Below the pieces are notes generated by a model that searched no databases, was not told the origin of the DNA, and was given only the letters and a program-made list of their open reading frames with translations. Source: Myxococcales bacterium (GTDB lineage Bacteria; UBA10199; 2-02-FULL-44-16; JAAZCA01). Taken from it: 64,000 nt of DNA. Positions 25,840 to 34,712 of this stretch are shown here, piece by piece (position 1 is the first letter of the stretch; every line of letters begins with the position of its first letter). The position numbers were made by a program, and so were the translations under genes. The stretch lies in NCBI GenBank assembly GCA_012513515.1, contig JAAZCA010000005.1:29792-93791 (forward strand), in the 5' to 3' direction.

Positions 25840-27333
25840 TCATCTTACAAACTTGTTACCCTTGCGCTTCGTAACGGCTGCTGCCTTCTTCACCCTAGCC
25901 TCGTCCTGCTTTTCAGGATTGATTATGGGTTCCAGGTAGAAATCTTCCCTGAGGCGTTCAACCTCTCTGATCCTCATCTGCGCGGGGTCCGTTCCATGAA
26001 CTCGTATTATCGTCGGTCTTATGAAAACCATGAGTTCTGTGTTCTCGGTCTCCTTATCCTTTGACTTGAAAAGATTGCCCAGCACTGGAATCTTATGCAG
26101 ATAGGGCACCCTCCTCCTAGTCAGCGTATCGTGATATCGCGAAAGCCCACCTATGACCGTGGTCTCTCCGTCCTTAACAAGGACCGTTGTGGTTGCGGTG
26201 TTATCGACGATTATCGGGACGCCCTGAATCGACCTTCTAAAATCCGGCGTCGATGTGATGGCCTCGATGTTCAACTTCACATAATCATCCACCGTAATCT
26301 GTGGCGTAACGGTGAGTTCGACGCCGGTTTTGATCTCGTCAAGCCCGCTCGTTCCAGTCGACGTACCCCCGCCTCCGGAAGTGCCTATGTTGACCGTACC
26401 GCTCCCCTGAACTAGCAGAGTTGCACCGCTGCGGATATTGGCGGCCTGACCGTTGGAAGTGACAACCGACGGATCAGAGATAACATAGATGTCGCCCCTT
26501 TGCTCGGCGGCTAGTATCTGAATGTCCAGTTGCGTCTTCTTGAAAAGCGAGCCTATCATGAGCCCGCTCGTAGGATTCGCTACAGGCAGATCGACATTCA
26601 GATTTCGCTGCGAATCAGCCTGACCTACCGATTCCACTCCTCCAAATCGGAATGCCGAGCCATCCCCTCCCCTGGAAGCGCCCCACTGAATGCCCAGCTG
26701 TTGGCCGAAGCTTCTGGTAGCTTCCAAAATCTTCGATTCGATGAGGACTTGGGCATCGCGTATATCGACATCCCCGATGAACCTTCGAATGTTGTCGAAG
26801 TTGGAGATCAGCTCCTTGATAATCAGTGAGTTGGTCCTAGCATCGGCTACCACGGAGCCGCGCGAAGAAAGCAATTTCTGAACCTTTTCCAGCATATCCG
26901 GGGCAGGCGCATAGCGGAGCCTGAAAGTTTCAGTTTTTAGATCCTCGCCGGATTCCTTGAACTGGTCATCTTTGCCGATCCTCACGACCTTGCCCTCGAC
27001 TGCATATTCGAGGTTGTTGGCACGGATTACTGCATTTAGCGCGTCTGCTATTCTGATGTTCCTGAAACTGACATTGACAACTCCTTCTATGCCTTCAGGA
27101 ATGATAATGTTGATGTCGGCAACCCAGGAGAGAAACTGAATAACCTCACGCAGCGACGCCTGACGAAAAGAGACATCGTATCTCTGATTATTTGTAATTC
27201 CGAAAAAGTTCTCAGTAGAAACCCTGCTTATACTACCCGTGTCAACTTCCGGCATGGCTGCGTGCGCAGGCAAGAGTCCCAAAATCCCCATCAGGGCAAC
27301 TGAGAGAACAACAGTAAAAATGTGTCTTCTCAT
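25840..27333 (-). CDS. mshL: MSHA-type outer-membrane secretin (PilQ/MshL)
   Basis: 497-residue secretin, the outer-membrane channel through which the pilus passes. A signal peptide ends near AHA (residue 25). A STN/N0-like domain (YDVSFRQASLREVIQFLSWVA) and an N1 domain (FRLRYAPAPDMLEKVQKLLS) precede the secretin core with VYVISDPSVVT-like, VELTVTPQIT, TTTVLVKDGETTVIGGL and VPYLHKIPVLGNLF. The C-terminal tail is basic. The ATG at 27333 with GGGGGGA upstream is preferred to an in-frame GTG at 27348. It follows the PilP-like gene, its usual lipoprotein or periplasmic partner. Confidence 0.9.
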   Translation of the reverse strand: MRRHIFTVVLSVALMGILGLLPAHAAMPEVDTGSISRVSTENFFGITNNQRYDVSFRQASLREVIQFLSWVADINIIIPEGIEGVVNVSFRNIRIADALNAVIRANNLEYAVEGKVVRIGKDDQFKESGEDLKTETFRLRYAPAPDMLEKVQKLLSSRGSVVADARTNSLIIKELISNFDNIRRFIGDVDIRDAQVLIESKILEATRSFGQQLGIQWGASRGGDGSAFRFGGVESVGQADSQRNLNVDLPVANPTSGLMIGSLFKKTQLDIQILAAEQRGDIYVISDPSVVTSNGQAANIRSGATLLVQGSGTVNIGTSGGGGTSTGTSGLDEIKTGVELTVTPQITVDDYVKLNIEAITSTPDFRRSIQGVPIIVDNTATTTVLVKDGETTVIGGLSRYHDTLTRRRVPYLHKIPVLGNLFKSKDKETENTELMVFIRPTIIRVHGTDPAQMRIREVERLREDFYLEPIINPEKQDEARVKKAAAVTKRKGNKFVR

Positions 27334-27334
27334 T

Positions 27335-27712
27335 TTATATCCCCCCACCTATACTCAGGATAAATACATCATCAACCCTTCTCAGCCTCACCTTCTCCCT
27401 TTCAATGAGATCGACTCTATAACCGGCTATCCTATCGCCAGGTTTCACCAGATATCCGCTTATCAGGGCGTATGCGTCCTCATCATCGCGATAGACTATC
27501 CCGCTTAACTGAAGTTCCTCGATAGAGAGATCCTCCGCTGAAGATGTTCCGCTTGAGAACGGATCGACATTGGTTTGGGCCGATCCTTCCGATACGCTGC
27601 TGCTGAACTCTTCCCACTGAAAATCGGAAAGCGACTGGGAAAAGGCAACCCCTCCAATTGCCAATACTGCCAAGAAGAGCGCGATGGAAAGATACATTTT
27701 ATTTATCTTCAT
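27335..27712 (-). CDS. PilP/MshK-like periplasmic pilus assembly protein
   Basis: 125 residues with an N-terminal signal or anchor segment (MYLSIALFLAVLAIGGVAFSQ), a low-complexity linker, then a small beta domain: LQLSGIVYRDDEDAYALISG, PGDRIAGYRVDLIEREKVRL, VFILSI. This is the pattern of the HR/PilP domain shared by PilP, GspC and MshK, which links the inner-membrane complex to the secretin. There is no lipobox cysteine, unlike PilP. The ATG at 27712 has GGAG 6 bases upstream. It ends one base before the mshL start codon. Confidence 0.78.
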   Translation of the reverse strand: MKINKMYLSIALFLAVLAIGGVAFSQSLSDFQWEEFSSSVSEGSAQTNVDPFSSGTSSAEDLSIEELQLSGIVYRDDEDAYALISGYLVKPGDRIAGYRVDLIEREKVRLRRVDDVFILSIGGGI

Positions 27713-27728
27713 TAAGATCTCCATAAGG

Positions 27729-28316
27729 CTATACTTTCGGAATAAGCAGCACGGTATCCAGAGTGACCTTTAGAACCGTCTCCTTTTCCCCTTCCGAACG
27801 CATCGCAAAAGATTTGACGAGTAGCGGACGCCCGAGGCTTTCTATGGTTCTCAAGTAGTCCCTGATAGCCGTATATTTCCCTTCCATTTCGACAGTGATA
27901 GGAACAGAGCTGAAATTTTTCTCGTCTTTTCTTGCCCCTATTTCAACCTTGATGATCTTGGCTTTGCCGGCAATTTTTCTATTCGCGATCATATCGGCGG
28001 TGGAGTTGAGTTCTTCCGTGAAGTCCACGACCTTTCTCTCGAGGATTTTTTTCACATACGGATCCGTGTTGCTCGGCACCTCGGGTTCGGCAGTTATCGT
28101 TTCCAACTGGCTTCTGGTCGCATCGATCAACTTTCTGGTCGCATCTATCTGCTGCATCTGCCCGGCGAGATCATACTTCATCGCTCTGTTCTTAGCTGAA
28201 GTCGGCTGCCACATGGTTTCCAGAAAGATGACCAAAATCACAACGAGTGCAGCAAGGAATATTATTTTCTCCCTGAGGTTCGGCTCATCGTTCAAATTTA
28301 TTTTTTTTGCTAGCAT
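27729..28316 (-). CDS. PilO/MshJ-like inner-membrane alignment protein
   Basis: 195 residues with a cytoplasmic N-terminus, one membrane helix (IIFLAALVVILVIFL, about 18-32), a coiled-coil stretch (QQIDATRKLIDATRSQLETI) and a periplasmic ferredoxin-like domain ending VLKVTLDTVLLIPKV. This is the PilO/GspM-type arrangement; MshJ is the equivalent in MSHA pili. It would pair with the PilN-like protein encoded just upstream (3-base gap) to tie PilM to the secretin. Confidence 0.8.
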   Translation of the reverse strand: MLAKKINLNDEPNLREKIIFLAALVVILVIFLETMWQPTSAKNRAMKYDLAGQMQQIDATRKLIDATRSQLETITAEPEVPSNTDPYVKKILERKVVDFTEELNSTADMIANRKIAGKAKIIKVEIGARKDEKNFSSVPITVEMEGKYTAIRDYLRTIESLGRPLLVKSFAMRSEGEKETVLKVTLDTVLLIPKV

Positions 28317-28319
28317 GGT

Positions 28320-28889
28320 TCAGTAATCCACCCTGGTTGGATAAGTGTCTATTTCATATCTTATGTTTCCGCTCCCGTCCGGAGAGAGATTCGAACTTAT
28401 CAGCGATGTCCCAGTGAACATCTCATGGGACTCCAGCTGAAGTATCATCGATCTGAGGCTGCTCTGCGTCTTGGCATGGCCGTTGATCCTGAGCATATTG
28501 TTGCCATCGGCGTCCTTTACGACGTTTACAGAGTCCAGCCAAACCTTAGGAGGAAGGCTCCTGGTGAGAGCATTTAAAACTGCTGACCATCTCGGTCTAT
28601 TCTGAACCATAGAAGAAAGATCCTCCTTGGCCGAAATTCCTATGTTTCTTCGGCTAACCTTCTGAATCCTGGAGAGGTTCTCTTCCTTTTCGGCCTCTAT
28701 CAACATCGCCTTCTCCTTCGCACTGGCGAGGGAGCGGCCCAAGTAGTAGTATCTGGCAAACTGAAGCCCGTGCATCAAAAGCAAAAAAACGCACCATCCT
28801 CCCAAAGCGATGAGCATCGTCTTGTAGGTAAAACCCTTCCGGCTCTGAGCCAAAAAATTCATCCGGTGCAATGTGTCTATATCAGCCAT
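28320..28889 (-). CDS. PilN-like inner-membrane alignment protein
   Basis: 189 residues with a short cytoplasmic N-terminus (TLHRMNFLAQSR) that would bind the PilM-like protein. One membrane helix (about 25-43) and a coiled coil follow, then a periplasmic ferredoxin-like domain (RPRWSAVLNALTRSLPPKVWLDSVNV, LRINGHAKTQSSLRSMILQLES, YEIDTYPTRVDY). It corresponds to PilN or the C-terminal part of MshI. It lies 6 bases after the PilM-like gene. Confidence 0.82.
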   Translation of the reverse strand: MADIDTLHRMNFLAQSRKGFTYKTMLIALGGWCVFLLLMHGLQFARYYYLGRSLASAKEKAMLIEAEKEENLSRIQKVSRRNIGISAKEDLSSMVQNRPRWSAVLNALTRSLPPKVWLDSVNVVKDADGNNMLRINGHAKTQSSLRSMILQLESHEMFTGTSLISSNLSPDGSGNIRYEIDTYPTRVDY

Positions 28890-28895
28890 TTTCCC

Positions 28896-30002
28896 TCACG
28901 GCAAAGCCAAGCCAACAGCAGCTACATAGGATGGGGCCTCATCCAAGATAGAGCCCTGTAGAATATCCGGCGGACAGAGGGCTACAAATGGATTGCAGGC
29001 CTTGGCCTTATGCCCAAGCGTCCTCTCGATATGCCTTACAAGCCCCGGGTAGCGCACGCCGATGTCGCAAACATGTATAAGATCAACCTGTTCAACATCG
29101 TACTGGATACAAAATGCATCAATGGATCTCTGAATCTCTATTACGAAGTTGCTGTAGAAATGAGTCATCGATGCCATGAACCTCGAATTGAAATCCCCCT
29201 CGGCGACCTTGGCCCATTCTTCTGAAGAGGAATCGGACGGAGACTGTTTAATCCAAAGCGCCAACATCTCCTCGATCTTAGTCTCCGGAACTCCGACGTC
29301 GCGGACGAGGTTCTTCTTCAAGGTGCCCTGACACATATTTGGAAGCGGGCGCGAAAAAAGAAGCTCGCTCCCCTTCATCACAGTGAAAATTGATATGCTT
29401 TCACCATACACGACACAGACATGATATTTGTCGTCATTCAAAACACCGTTGAGGGTGAAGGCTGCAAGGATGGCTGTAGCAGCCGGTTCGAGCGACACGA
29501 GCTTCAACCCGAGCGCTTTTACCCTCTCAGCATAGTTCGCTATGGCTTTTCGGGAAACACCAAATGCCATGACCGCAATCTTCCCCTCTTCAGGAATTTC
29601 CTGTAGCGGGCTGAAGCCGACGACATATTCCTCTATCGGCACCTCTATGTTTTCTCTGAAATTCCATCTGATGGCCTCCCTGACGTCGCCGTCGGGCATC
29701 TTCGGGAATACCATCCTCCGGATTTTAAGGCTGGGATCCTCGACGTTGACGGCCACCTTCTGCAAGCCGCCGCCGACCCTCGCCACAGCTCTGACGAAGT
29801 CTCTCTGTTGCTCGATGGTTGGCTGCGCGAGATTGAAGGCCACCCTCTCAAAGGCCTCCAGTTTGAAAACTCCCTGGGGGCTCTTTGCCAGCCGGACGAT
29901 GCGGGCCTCGCTCCCCTCGAGGTGAATCCCAAGCCTCTCAGGTTTTTTATGCAAGAGAGCCCGCGCCTTCTTCACAATATCTTTGTAGTTCAATTTTTTC
30001 AC
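28896..30002 (-). CDS. PilM/MshI-like cytoplasmic pilus assembly protein
   Basis: 368 residues with an actin-like fold as in PilM. Segments include LGIHLEGSEARIVRL, the dimer/core region MVFPKMPDGDVREAIRWNFRENIEVPIEEYVV, LKLVSLEPAATAIL and a C-terminal YVAAVGLALP. PilM proteins bind ATP and the N-terminal tail of PilN below the inner membrane. Its first codon overlaps the stop of the upstream TPR gene by one base, so translation is coupled. The family is usually about 350 residues, so it is full length. Confidence 0.83.
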   Translation of the reverse strand: MKKLNYKDIVKKARALLHKKPERLGIHLEGSEARIVRLAKSPQGVFKLEAFERVAFNLAQPTIEQQRDFVRAVARVGGGLQKVAVNVEDPSLKIRRMVFPKMPDGDVREAIRWNFRENIEVPIEEYVVGFSPLQEIPEEGKIAVMAFGVSRKAIANYAERVKALGLKLVSLEPAATAILAAFTLNGVLNDDKYHVCVVYGESISIFTVMKGSELLFSRPLPNMCQGTLKKNLVRDVGVPETKIEEMLALWIKQSPSDSSSEEWAKVAEGDFNSRFMASMTHFYSNFVIEIQRSIDAFCIQYDVEQVDLIHVCDIGVRYPGLVRHIERTLGHKAKACNPFVALCPPDILQGSILDEAPSYVAAVGLALP

Positions 30003-30718
30003 TATTCGAGATCCATCAGCCGACTGCGTACGGAATCAATTACATTTCCTGGGAAATTCCCGCCTACGCTCAAAAACCTTTTGTAGTATTCCGCGGCCTT
30101 AGCCTTGTCGCCACGCACATCGTATAGGAACGCCAAGTTAAAGTTTGCCTCAGGATACGCGGGGGAAACTTTCAAGGCCTTTGTAAAATAATCGATTGCA
30201 GAGGTGTTGTTACCCAACTGCATATCAAGAACTGCAACATTGTTGAGTGCCTCCATGTAGTCGGCTTTGAGTTCTATCGCTTGCATATAATATTCCCTGG
30301 CCTTTTCATCGTTGCCGCGTTTCTTCTCGACCATGCCCAGGTTATTCCAAATCTCCGGGTCGCCTTTCTGCAGATTCAGCGCAGCTGAAAGATTGCTCCA
30401 AGCCGCGTTGTAGTCACCGTTCCTGTATGATTCGATCGACCTTTTCTTGAGAAGAGCGACATCGGATTCCTGAGGCTGTTGAGCTTCGGTAGTCGGCTGC
30501 CTCGGCGCAACTGCAGCAACATCGCCGGGTTTCGGTTTAAGGCGCAGATAGGCGAATATCCCAACCGAGATGGCAAGCAGAATGGCTAGAACTACCGTCC
30601 TCTTAGAAAAGCGGTTCTTCGATAATTCGGCGGCCCCCTCGATACTCGAAACGCCGGAACCGATAGAATCCTTCTGGGCTTCCTGCGCCTTCTTCAACGC
30701 TTCATGAATCAGAGACAT
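30002..30718 (-). CDS. MshN-like membrane-anchored TPR protein
   Basis: 238 residues: an N-terminal cytoplasmic helix (SLIHEALKKAQEAQK), one membrane segment (RTVVLAILLAISVGIFAYL, about 42-60), a Pro/Gln-rich linker and about four TPR repeats (for example NGDYNAAWSNLSAALNL, GNDEKAREYYMQAIEL, NTSAIDYFTKALKV). The N-terminal motif and TPR domain match MshN of MSHA loci, placed as here next to MshM. It would act in the periplasm, perhaps in pilus biogenesis or secretin positioning. The ATG at 30718 has GGGGGAG upstream. Confidence 0.8.
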   Translation of the reverse strand: MSLIHEALKKAQEAQKDSIGSGVSSIEGAAELSKNRFSKRTVVLAILLAISVGIFAYLRLKPKPGDVAAVAPRQPTTEAQQPQESDVALLKKRSIESYRNGDYNAAWSNLSAALNLQKGDPEIWNNLGMVEKKRGNDEKAREYYMQAIELKADYMEALNNVAVLDMQLGNNTSAIDYFTKALKVSPAYPEANFNLAFLYDVRGDKAKAAEYYKRFLSVGGNFPGNVIDSVRSRLMDLE

Positions 30719-30732
30719 CTGCTCCCCCAAAA

Positions 30733-31587
30733 TTAAGCGGACATTACAAGTCTTTTGATCATCGCCCACGGCGAGACGCGCTCCCTGCCCCGCCAGTCGA
30801 TGAGAGCCGTCTTCACATCATCCCTTGCAACTATGTACTGTCCCTTCACATATGCCGACATCAGCGCCTTGTCGCAAACTATGTTGATTAGGCGCGGATA
30901 CCCCTTCGTCTCTTTGTGGATCAGCTTGTACGACGCCGGCTCAAAGAAGAGCTTTCCTCCTCCGCCGGCGATGGAGATCCTGTGATTTATATAACGCATC
31001 ATCTCGGTCTGCGTCAGCGCCGTAAGATGAAACCTCGTTGTGATTCTCTGATCGAGCTGTCTAAGCTCGTGCGTCTTCAGTTTTTTGAGAAGTTCAGGCT
31101 GACCGACTAAAAGTATCTGCAGAAGTTTCGTCGAAGCAGTCTCGAGGTTGGTCAGCATTCTGATCATCTCAAGCGCCTCAATGGAAAGATTTTGCGCTTC
31201 GTCGATGACGACGAGGGCATTTCTCCCCTCTGCATGCATCTTCAGTAGAAAGTTGTTAAGCCCTTCGATCTGTTTCTGAGGCGAGTTGTAGCGGATATTG
31301 AGGCCGAAGTCCTTCGTGATCGACTTCAAAAGCTCTTCCACAGAAAGAAGCGGATTTATCAAAAGCGCCGTGGCCATGGATGGATCCAGGCGCGCCATCA
31401 AAACACGGGACATCAAGGTCTTTCCGGTACCGACCTCCCCGGTCAACATGGAAAAACCGTTGCGGTTGTTTATGCCGTAGATGATCGTATCAAGAGCCTG
31501 CTCGTACTGTTTGCCCATGAAAAGATATTGGATATCCGGGGTTATCGAAAAGGGCTTATCGGATAAACCAAAGAAATTCAAATACAT
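30733..31587 (-). CDS. mshM: MshM/ExeA-type AAA ATPase
   Basis: 284-residue AAA ATPase of the ExeA/GspA-MshM type. It begins MYLNFFGLSDKPFSITPD, has Walker A GEVGTGKT (50-57), Walker B VVIDEAQN (Asp129, Glu130) and the sensor region LRQLDQRITTRFHL. The peptidoglycan-binding and membrane domains of ExeA are absent, as in MshM. It may help the secretin pass or assemble through the cell wall. A candidate promoter lies just upstream (31612-31639), so the assembly genes mshM to mshL may be expressed separately from the pilins. GGGAGG precedes the ATG. Confidence 0.88.
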   Translation of the reverse strand: MYLNFFGLSDKPFSITPDIQYLFMGKQYEQALDTIIYGINNRNGFSMLTGEVGTGKTLMSRVLMARLDPSMATALLINPLLSVEELLKSITKDFGLNIRYNSPQKQIEGLNNFLLKMHAEGRNALVVIDEAQNLSIEALEMIRMLTNLETASTKLLQILLVGQPELLKKLKTHELRQLDQRITTRFHLTALTQTEMMRYINHRISIAGGGGKLFFEPASYKLIHKETKGYPRLINIVCDKALMSAYVKGQYIVARDDVKTALIDWRGRERVSPWAMIKRLVMSA

Positions 31588-31611
31588 AGACCCTCCCTTT
31601 GACAGCGGCAG

Positions 31612-31639
31612 TCTATACTTTTTTCATCCTTTTTGCAAA
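31612..31639 (-). promoter_or_regulatory. Candidate promoter for the mshM-mshL assembly genes
   Basis: On the minus strand TTTGCA (31634-31639) is separated by 16 bases from TATAGA (31612-31617). It lies in the 99-base gap between the large minor-pilin gene and mshM, the largest gap inside the assembly half of the locus. The match is moderate and found by eye. Confidence 0.35.
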
Positions 31640-31686
31640 GAAAATTGTAATGAATTCAGGGGATTACCTACAGATCTGCACAGCTA

Positions 31687-33198
31687 CTACGGGCAATAGG
31701 TCGGGGCGGTCAGGCTGGTTCCGTCGAACATGGTAAATGTATGCGTAAAACAGCCGTTATTTGGGGGATTGTTGAACTGATAGCGGTCCACCGTCGCGGT
31801 TGACCCCCCCCCGATATAGACATCGGTGACATCCGCATCGACGTCATTGTTCGTGGTCTGATTCCAGATAGTAACCCCGTTTACCACTATGCCTGTGAGT
31901 CGGCGCTGCCCCGGAAGACCGGTCCATTTGGTCCTTATTCTGTCGATAACGATTCCGGCCGGACAGGTATTTACCCAGCTCTGCCCTATGAGACCTTTGT
32001 CGCTGACCCTCATTCCAGAGGTATGTACCGAAAGGCAGGATGCCATATCCTGCGCATAGAAATTCACCGGAACGGTGAGTTCGCTGTTGTCCCTCATGAT
32101 GTAGGTCACCGAAAAGTTTCTTCCCACTATGCTGTCATTAAAGGTTATGTAGTTCTGTGGGAAACTCTGACCTGGAGAGAATAGAAGTGGGTTGAAAAAA
32201 TTTGCCAGAGTCCCGCTGGGAGCGATTCCGAACCATCTCCAAGCTCCATTTATAAAAATATTGCTCATCGTTATGATAGGTGCCGCCGGAAGCCAGGAAA
32301 GGCGCATCGCCTTTATCCCTATGGAGGTCGGTGGAGAACAGGCGTTAGTGAGCGTTCCTCCTATAATGCGGGTATTATTTGTGAAACCAGGATATGCCGC
32401 CGAGAGATCCGCCTCGAGGCATGCAGCCTCGTTATCGGCGTGAAACTGGTAGAATACATTTTTCGAAGAACCATCGCTCATCGTGTACAGGACGTTGAAA
32501 TTTTGCGTCGGCAGCTCGGTGCTGAACCGTATTCTGGTCTGAGGAACAGAGGAACAGGAATTTATCGTGTAATCCGTTATGTCGATTGGCGTGCCGGGGG
32601 GTGCGCCAGGGGAATAATTCTGATAAACACTTGTGCCGCCAAGTGCAATTATAACTGTATTATCTCCGCTGAGCGGAGTCCAGCTCACAGTCATAGAGGC
32701 GATCGTTATGCTATTGGAGCAGGTGTTTTTGAGAACAGCACCGACTATTTCATAGGGCCACCAAATCGTGTTCATCGCAGCCCCTGAGATATCAACCTGC
32801 AGGCAGTCCGACATATTGCCGCCGGAGATTGGACCCTGAATCGAAAAACTCGGATTGGAACTCCCGAACATAGCGCTGACATCCGCGGTGCTGGTCAGTT
32901 TACCCGTGGCATCGTCGTATGCTACCGTAAAACGACCGGAACCAAGATAACGCACGTCGCCATCCGGATTTATTCCGTCATCGAGCCTCTTTAAGGCGTA
33001 CTCCATCCCCGCATGAACAAGATCAAATGACTGTTCGGAGACGAGGTCATTGGTCCTTGCAATGGATCCTGTTGCAACCATGTGGGTGACGACCCCTCCC
33101 ATCAGAGACAGGATGGCTATGATGATAAAGACCGCCACGATAGCGACGCCGGAGTTTGACCCTAATTTCGAAAATTTAATTTTTGGAAAATGAGACAT
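31687..33198 (-). CDS. Large PilX/MshP-like minor pilin with three tandem 128-residue extracellular repeats
   Basis: 503 residues. The N-terminus has a class III-like signal (SNSG followed by VAIVAVFIIIAILSLMGGVV) without the Glu at position 5, as in PilX, MshP and GspK. After a pilin-like helix (to about 130) come three units whose first cysteines are exactly 128 residues apart: Cys132 (DCLQVDIS), Cys260 (ACLEADLS) and Cys388 (SCLSVHTS). Each unit has a second cysteine about 25-28 residues later (KNTC, TNAC, VNTC), a Trp strand (VSWTP, LSWLP, TKWTG) and ends with a motif like VLYTMSDGSS. A disulfide-linked beta domain is likely. A single copy occurs in the minor pilin at 34713-35414. It is a candidate tip adhesin of the pilus (inference). 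It overlaps the next gene upstream by 23 bases. Confidence 0.85.
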   Translation of the reverse strand: MSHFPKIKFSKLGSNSGVAIVAVFIIIAILSLMGGVVTHMVATGSIARTNDLVSEQSFDLVHAGMEYALKRLDDGINPDGDVRYLGSGRFTVAYDDATGKLTSTADVSAMFGSSNPSFSIQGPISGGNMSDCLQVDISGAAMNTIWWPYEIVGAVLKNTCSNSITIASMTVSWTPLSGDNTVIIALGGTSVYQNYSPGAPPGTPIDITDYTINSCSSVPQTRIRFSTELPTQNFNVLYTMSDGSSKNVFYQFHADNEAACLEADLSAAYPGFTNNTRIIGGTLTNACSPPTSIGIKAMRLSWLPAAPIITMSNIFINGAWRWFGIAPSGTLANFFNPLLFSPGQSFPQNYITFNDSIVGRNFSVTYIMRDNSELTVPVNFYAQDMASCLSVHTSGMRVSDKGLIGQSWVNTCPAGIVIDRIRTKWTGLPGQRRLTGIVVNGVTIWNQTTNNDVDADVTDVYIGGGSTATVDRYQFNNPPNNGCFTHTFTMFDGTSLTAPTYCP

Positions 33199-33685
33199 AA
33201 TATCTGTTCCTCAGGTATATGCCGCTGGAAGTCTCAACCACTCCGTGCGCAGATGAACTGACTTTGACAGAAATCCCTATCCTGTAAACCTTAGTAGGAT
33301 TCGATGTTGAAACGCCGCCAGAGGTATAGTATGAGAATCCGCTGCCCGGCGCCAAATCCGAGGCAAGCTGTTTTCCATTTCTCAAAAGGTCCACACCTGA
33401 AATTTGGTAAGCGACCTGATTGCCGAGCGCATTTTTAAAAGTGATACTGCTGGATGATATCGAAGAGATATCAGCTGCCGGGTTGGCTATTCCCCTGAGT
33501 TCATTGCTCATGATATTTACAGCAAGCCTCGCCCCCTGCAGAGCTTCACGCCTCTCCGTAACAAGGCTGAACGAATCCATTCCAGAAATTAAAATTCTCC
33601 CCATTACGAGAGAGATCGCGGCTATGATGATCATAGTCAGCAATATCTCGACCAGCGTAAATCCTTTGCGCGATTTGATTTTCAC
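33176..33685 (-). CDS. Minor pilin, GspJ/MshO-like (second set)
   Basis: 169 residues with a type III signal KSRKG cut before FTLVE (Gly8/Phe9, Glu at +5) and a hydrophobic helix. The following part (SLVTERREALQGARLAVNIMSNELRGIANP) is the pattern of J-type or MshO minor pilins, where the segment after the helix contains conserved basic and Asn residues. It is the third member of the second four-gene set and overlaps the large X/P-like pilin. The globular part is beta-rich and otherwise unrecognised. Confidence 0.82.
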   Translation of the reverse strand: MKIKSRKGFTLVEILLTMIIIAAISLVMGRILISGMDSFSLVTERREALQGARLAVNIMSNELRGIANPAADISSISSSSITFKNALGNQVAYQISGVDLLRNGKQLASDLAPGSGFSYYTSGGVSTSNPTKVYRIGISVKVSSSAHGVVETSSGIYLRNRYYVSFSKN

Positions 33686-33701
33686 AAAAAGCTCTCCAAC
33701 T

Positions 33702-34163
33702 TCATGGACAAGGGGAAAATCCCCCGCCCCCTGAAACCTCAGATGGAACCATATCTGTCACAAGCGTTGTAAGGGTCACCGCCTCCCCCGCACTTCCTCC
33801 CCAGGATGTAGTGACCTGAACTTTTTTATAACCCGTGTCTATCACAGACTGGGACATATCAGACGGATTCACGTAATTTACATTTACCGAACGTGAAAAC
33901 TGCCACGAACCGGAATTCACCGATGATGCACCCTGCGACACGACTGACGCATATCCAGATGATCCGCCATCGGCCTTGGCCTGCACGATCTCTTCCATTT
34001 TCTCCCTGGAGAGCTTTACCGCAACTACCGTTAGGTCGGCCTTTAAAGCCTCTTGCGTAAGGTTGCCGAATAAATATCCAAATCCGAAAAATGCTATGCC
34101 GACCACGACCATTATCAATACCGATTCCAGGAGAGAAAAACCTTTTGCGTTCCTAAAATTCAT
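33702..34163 (-). CDS. Minor pilin, GspI/MshD/PilV-like (second set)
   Basis: 153 residues starting MNFRNAKG with cleavage before FSLLE (Gly8/Phe9, Glu at +5). The motif LTVVAVKLSREKMEEIVQAK just after the membrane helix is typical of the I-type/PilV/MshD group. The ATG at 34163 has AAAGGA 6 bases upstream; in-frame starts at 34181 and 34220 are less likely. It is clearly related to the protein at 35960-36370, which has NVIASNLAREKLERIILAK at the same place and a similar end (YKKVQVTTSWG versus YKRVTVTVVWG). Confidence 0.82.
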   Translation of the reverse strand: MNFRNAKGFSLLESVLIMVVVGIAFFGFGYLFGNLTQEALKADLTVVAVKLSREKMEEIVQAKADGGSSGYASVVSQGASSVNSGSWQFSRSVNVNYVNPSDMSQSVIDTGYKKVQVTTSWGGSAGEAVTLTTLVTDMVPSEVSGGGGFSPCP

Positions 34164-34229
34164 ACGAGATCCTTTTTTCATTCTTTCATTTTCCCGTACC
34201 GGCAAGCGAGATAGCCGCATAATTTTTCT

Positions 34230-34697
34230 TCATGGAGAAGAGGTCGTGACAAATCCGGTCTCGGATCTCACCGTTATCACCTTCGTTACGCCTGACTGGG
34301 TGAGGACTATAGTAGAATCGGAAGCGATATCCGGAACTCCCACTGAATTAAAGGTTATGGTCGGAGGAGAGCCGACAAAAACGACGGGTGAAATGTCGAT
34401 CAGCAAGCTGCCGGAACCCAGAGGATCTTTTGCGGGAGATCCTGGAATCCCTTCGAATATCTCATAATTCGCGGAGTCTATCGCGCGAAAACCGTAGGTG
34501 GAACCATGAGTCATGGCAAAATCCTGCGCCAATTGAATGTTGGACTGGAGCTTCCTGGCTATCGCATCGAGATCGGCGGCTGGAACATCGAAGGCTACTA
34601 CGGCCGCTACCGCCATGATCCCCAAAAGAACCATGACCGCAACGAGCTCGACTATAGTAAAACCCCCGCACCCCTTGTGTTTGGATCCGAACTTCAT
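34230..34697 (-). CDS. Minor pilin, GspH/MshC-like (second set)
   Basis: 155 residues. The signal KHKGCGG is cut before FTIVE (Glu at +5). The region IARKLQSNIQLAQDFAMTHGSTYGFRA and the later DPLGSG are typical of GspH/FimT/MshC pilins. It matches the protein at 36367-36870 closely in layout (SRKIQSDIRFAQQMATSKGSPHGVKF). The ATG at 34697 with GGGGG upstream is used rather than TTG 34709. It is the first gene of the second minor-pilin set. Confidence 0.82.
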   Translation of the reverse strand: MKFGSKHKGCGGFTIVELVAVMVLLGIMAVAAVVAFDVPAADLDAIARKLQSNIQLAQDFAMTHGSTYGFRAIDSANYEIFEGIPGSPAKDPLGSGSLLIDISPVVFVGSPPTITFNSVGVPDIASDSTIVLTQSGVTKVITVRSETGFVTTSSP

Positions 34698-34712
34698 AAC
34701 CGCCCCCAAAAA

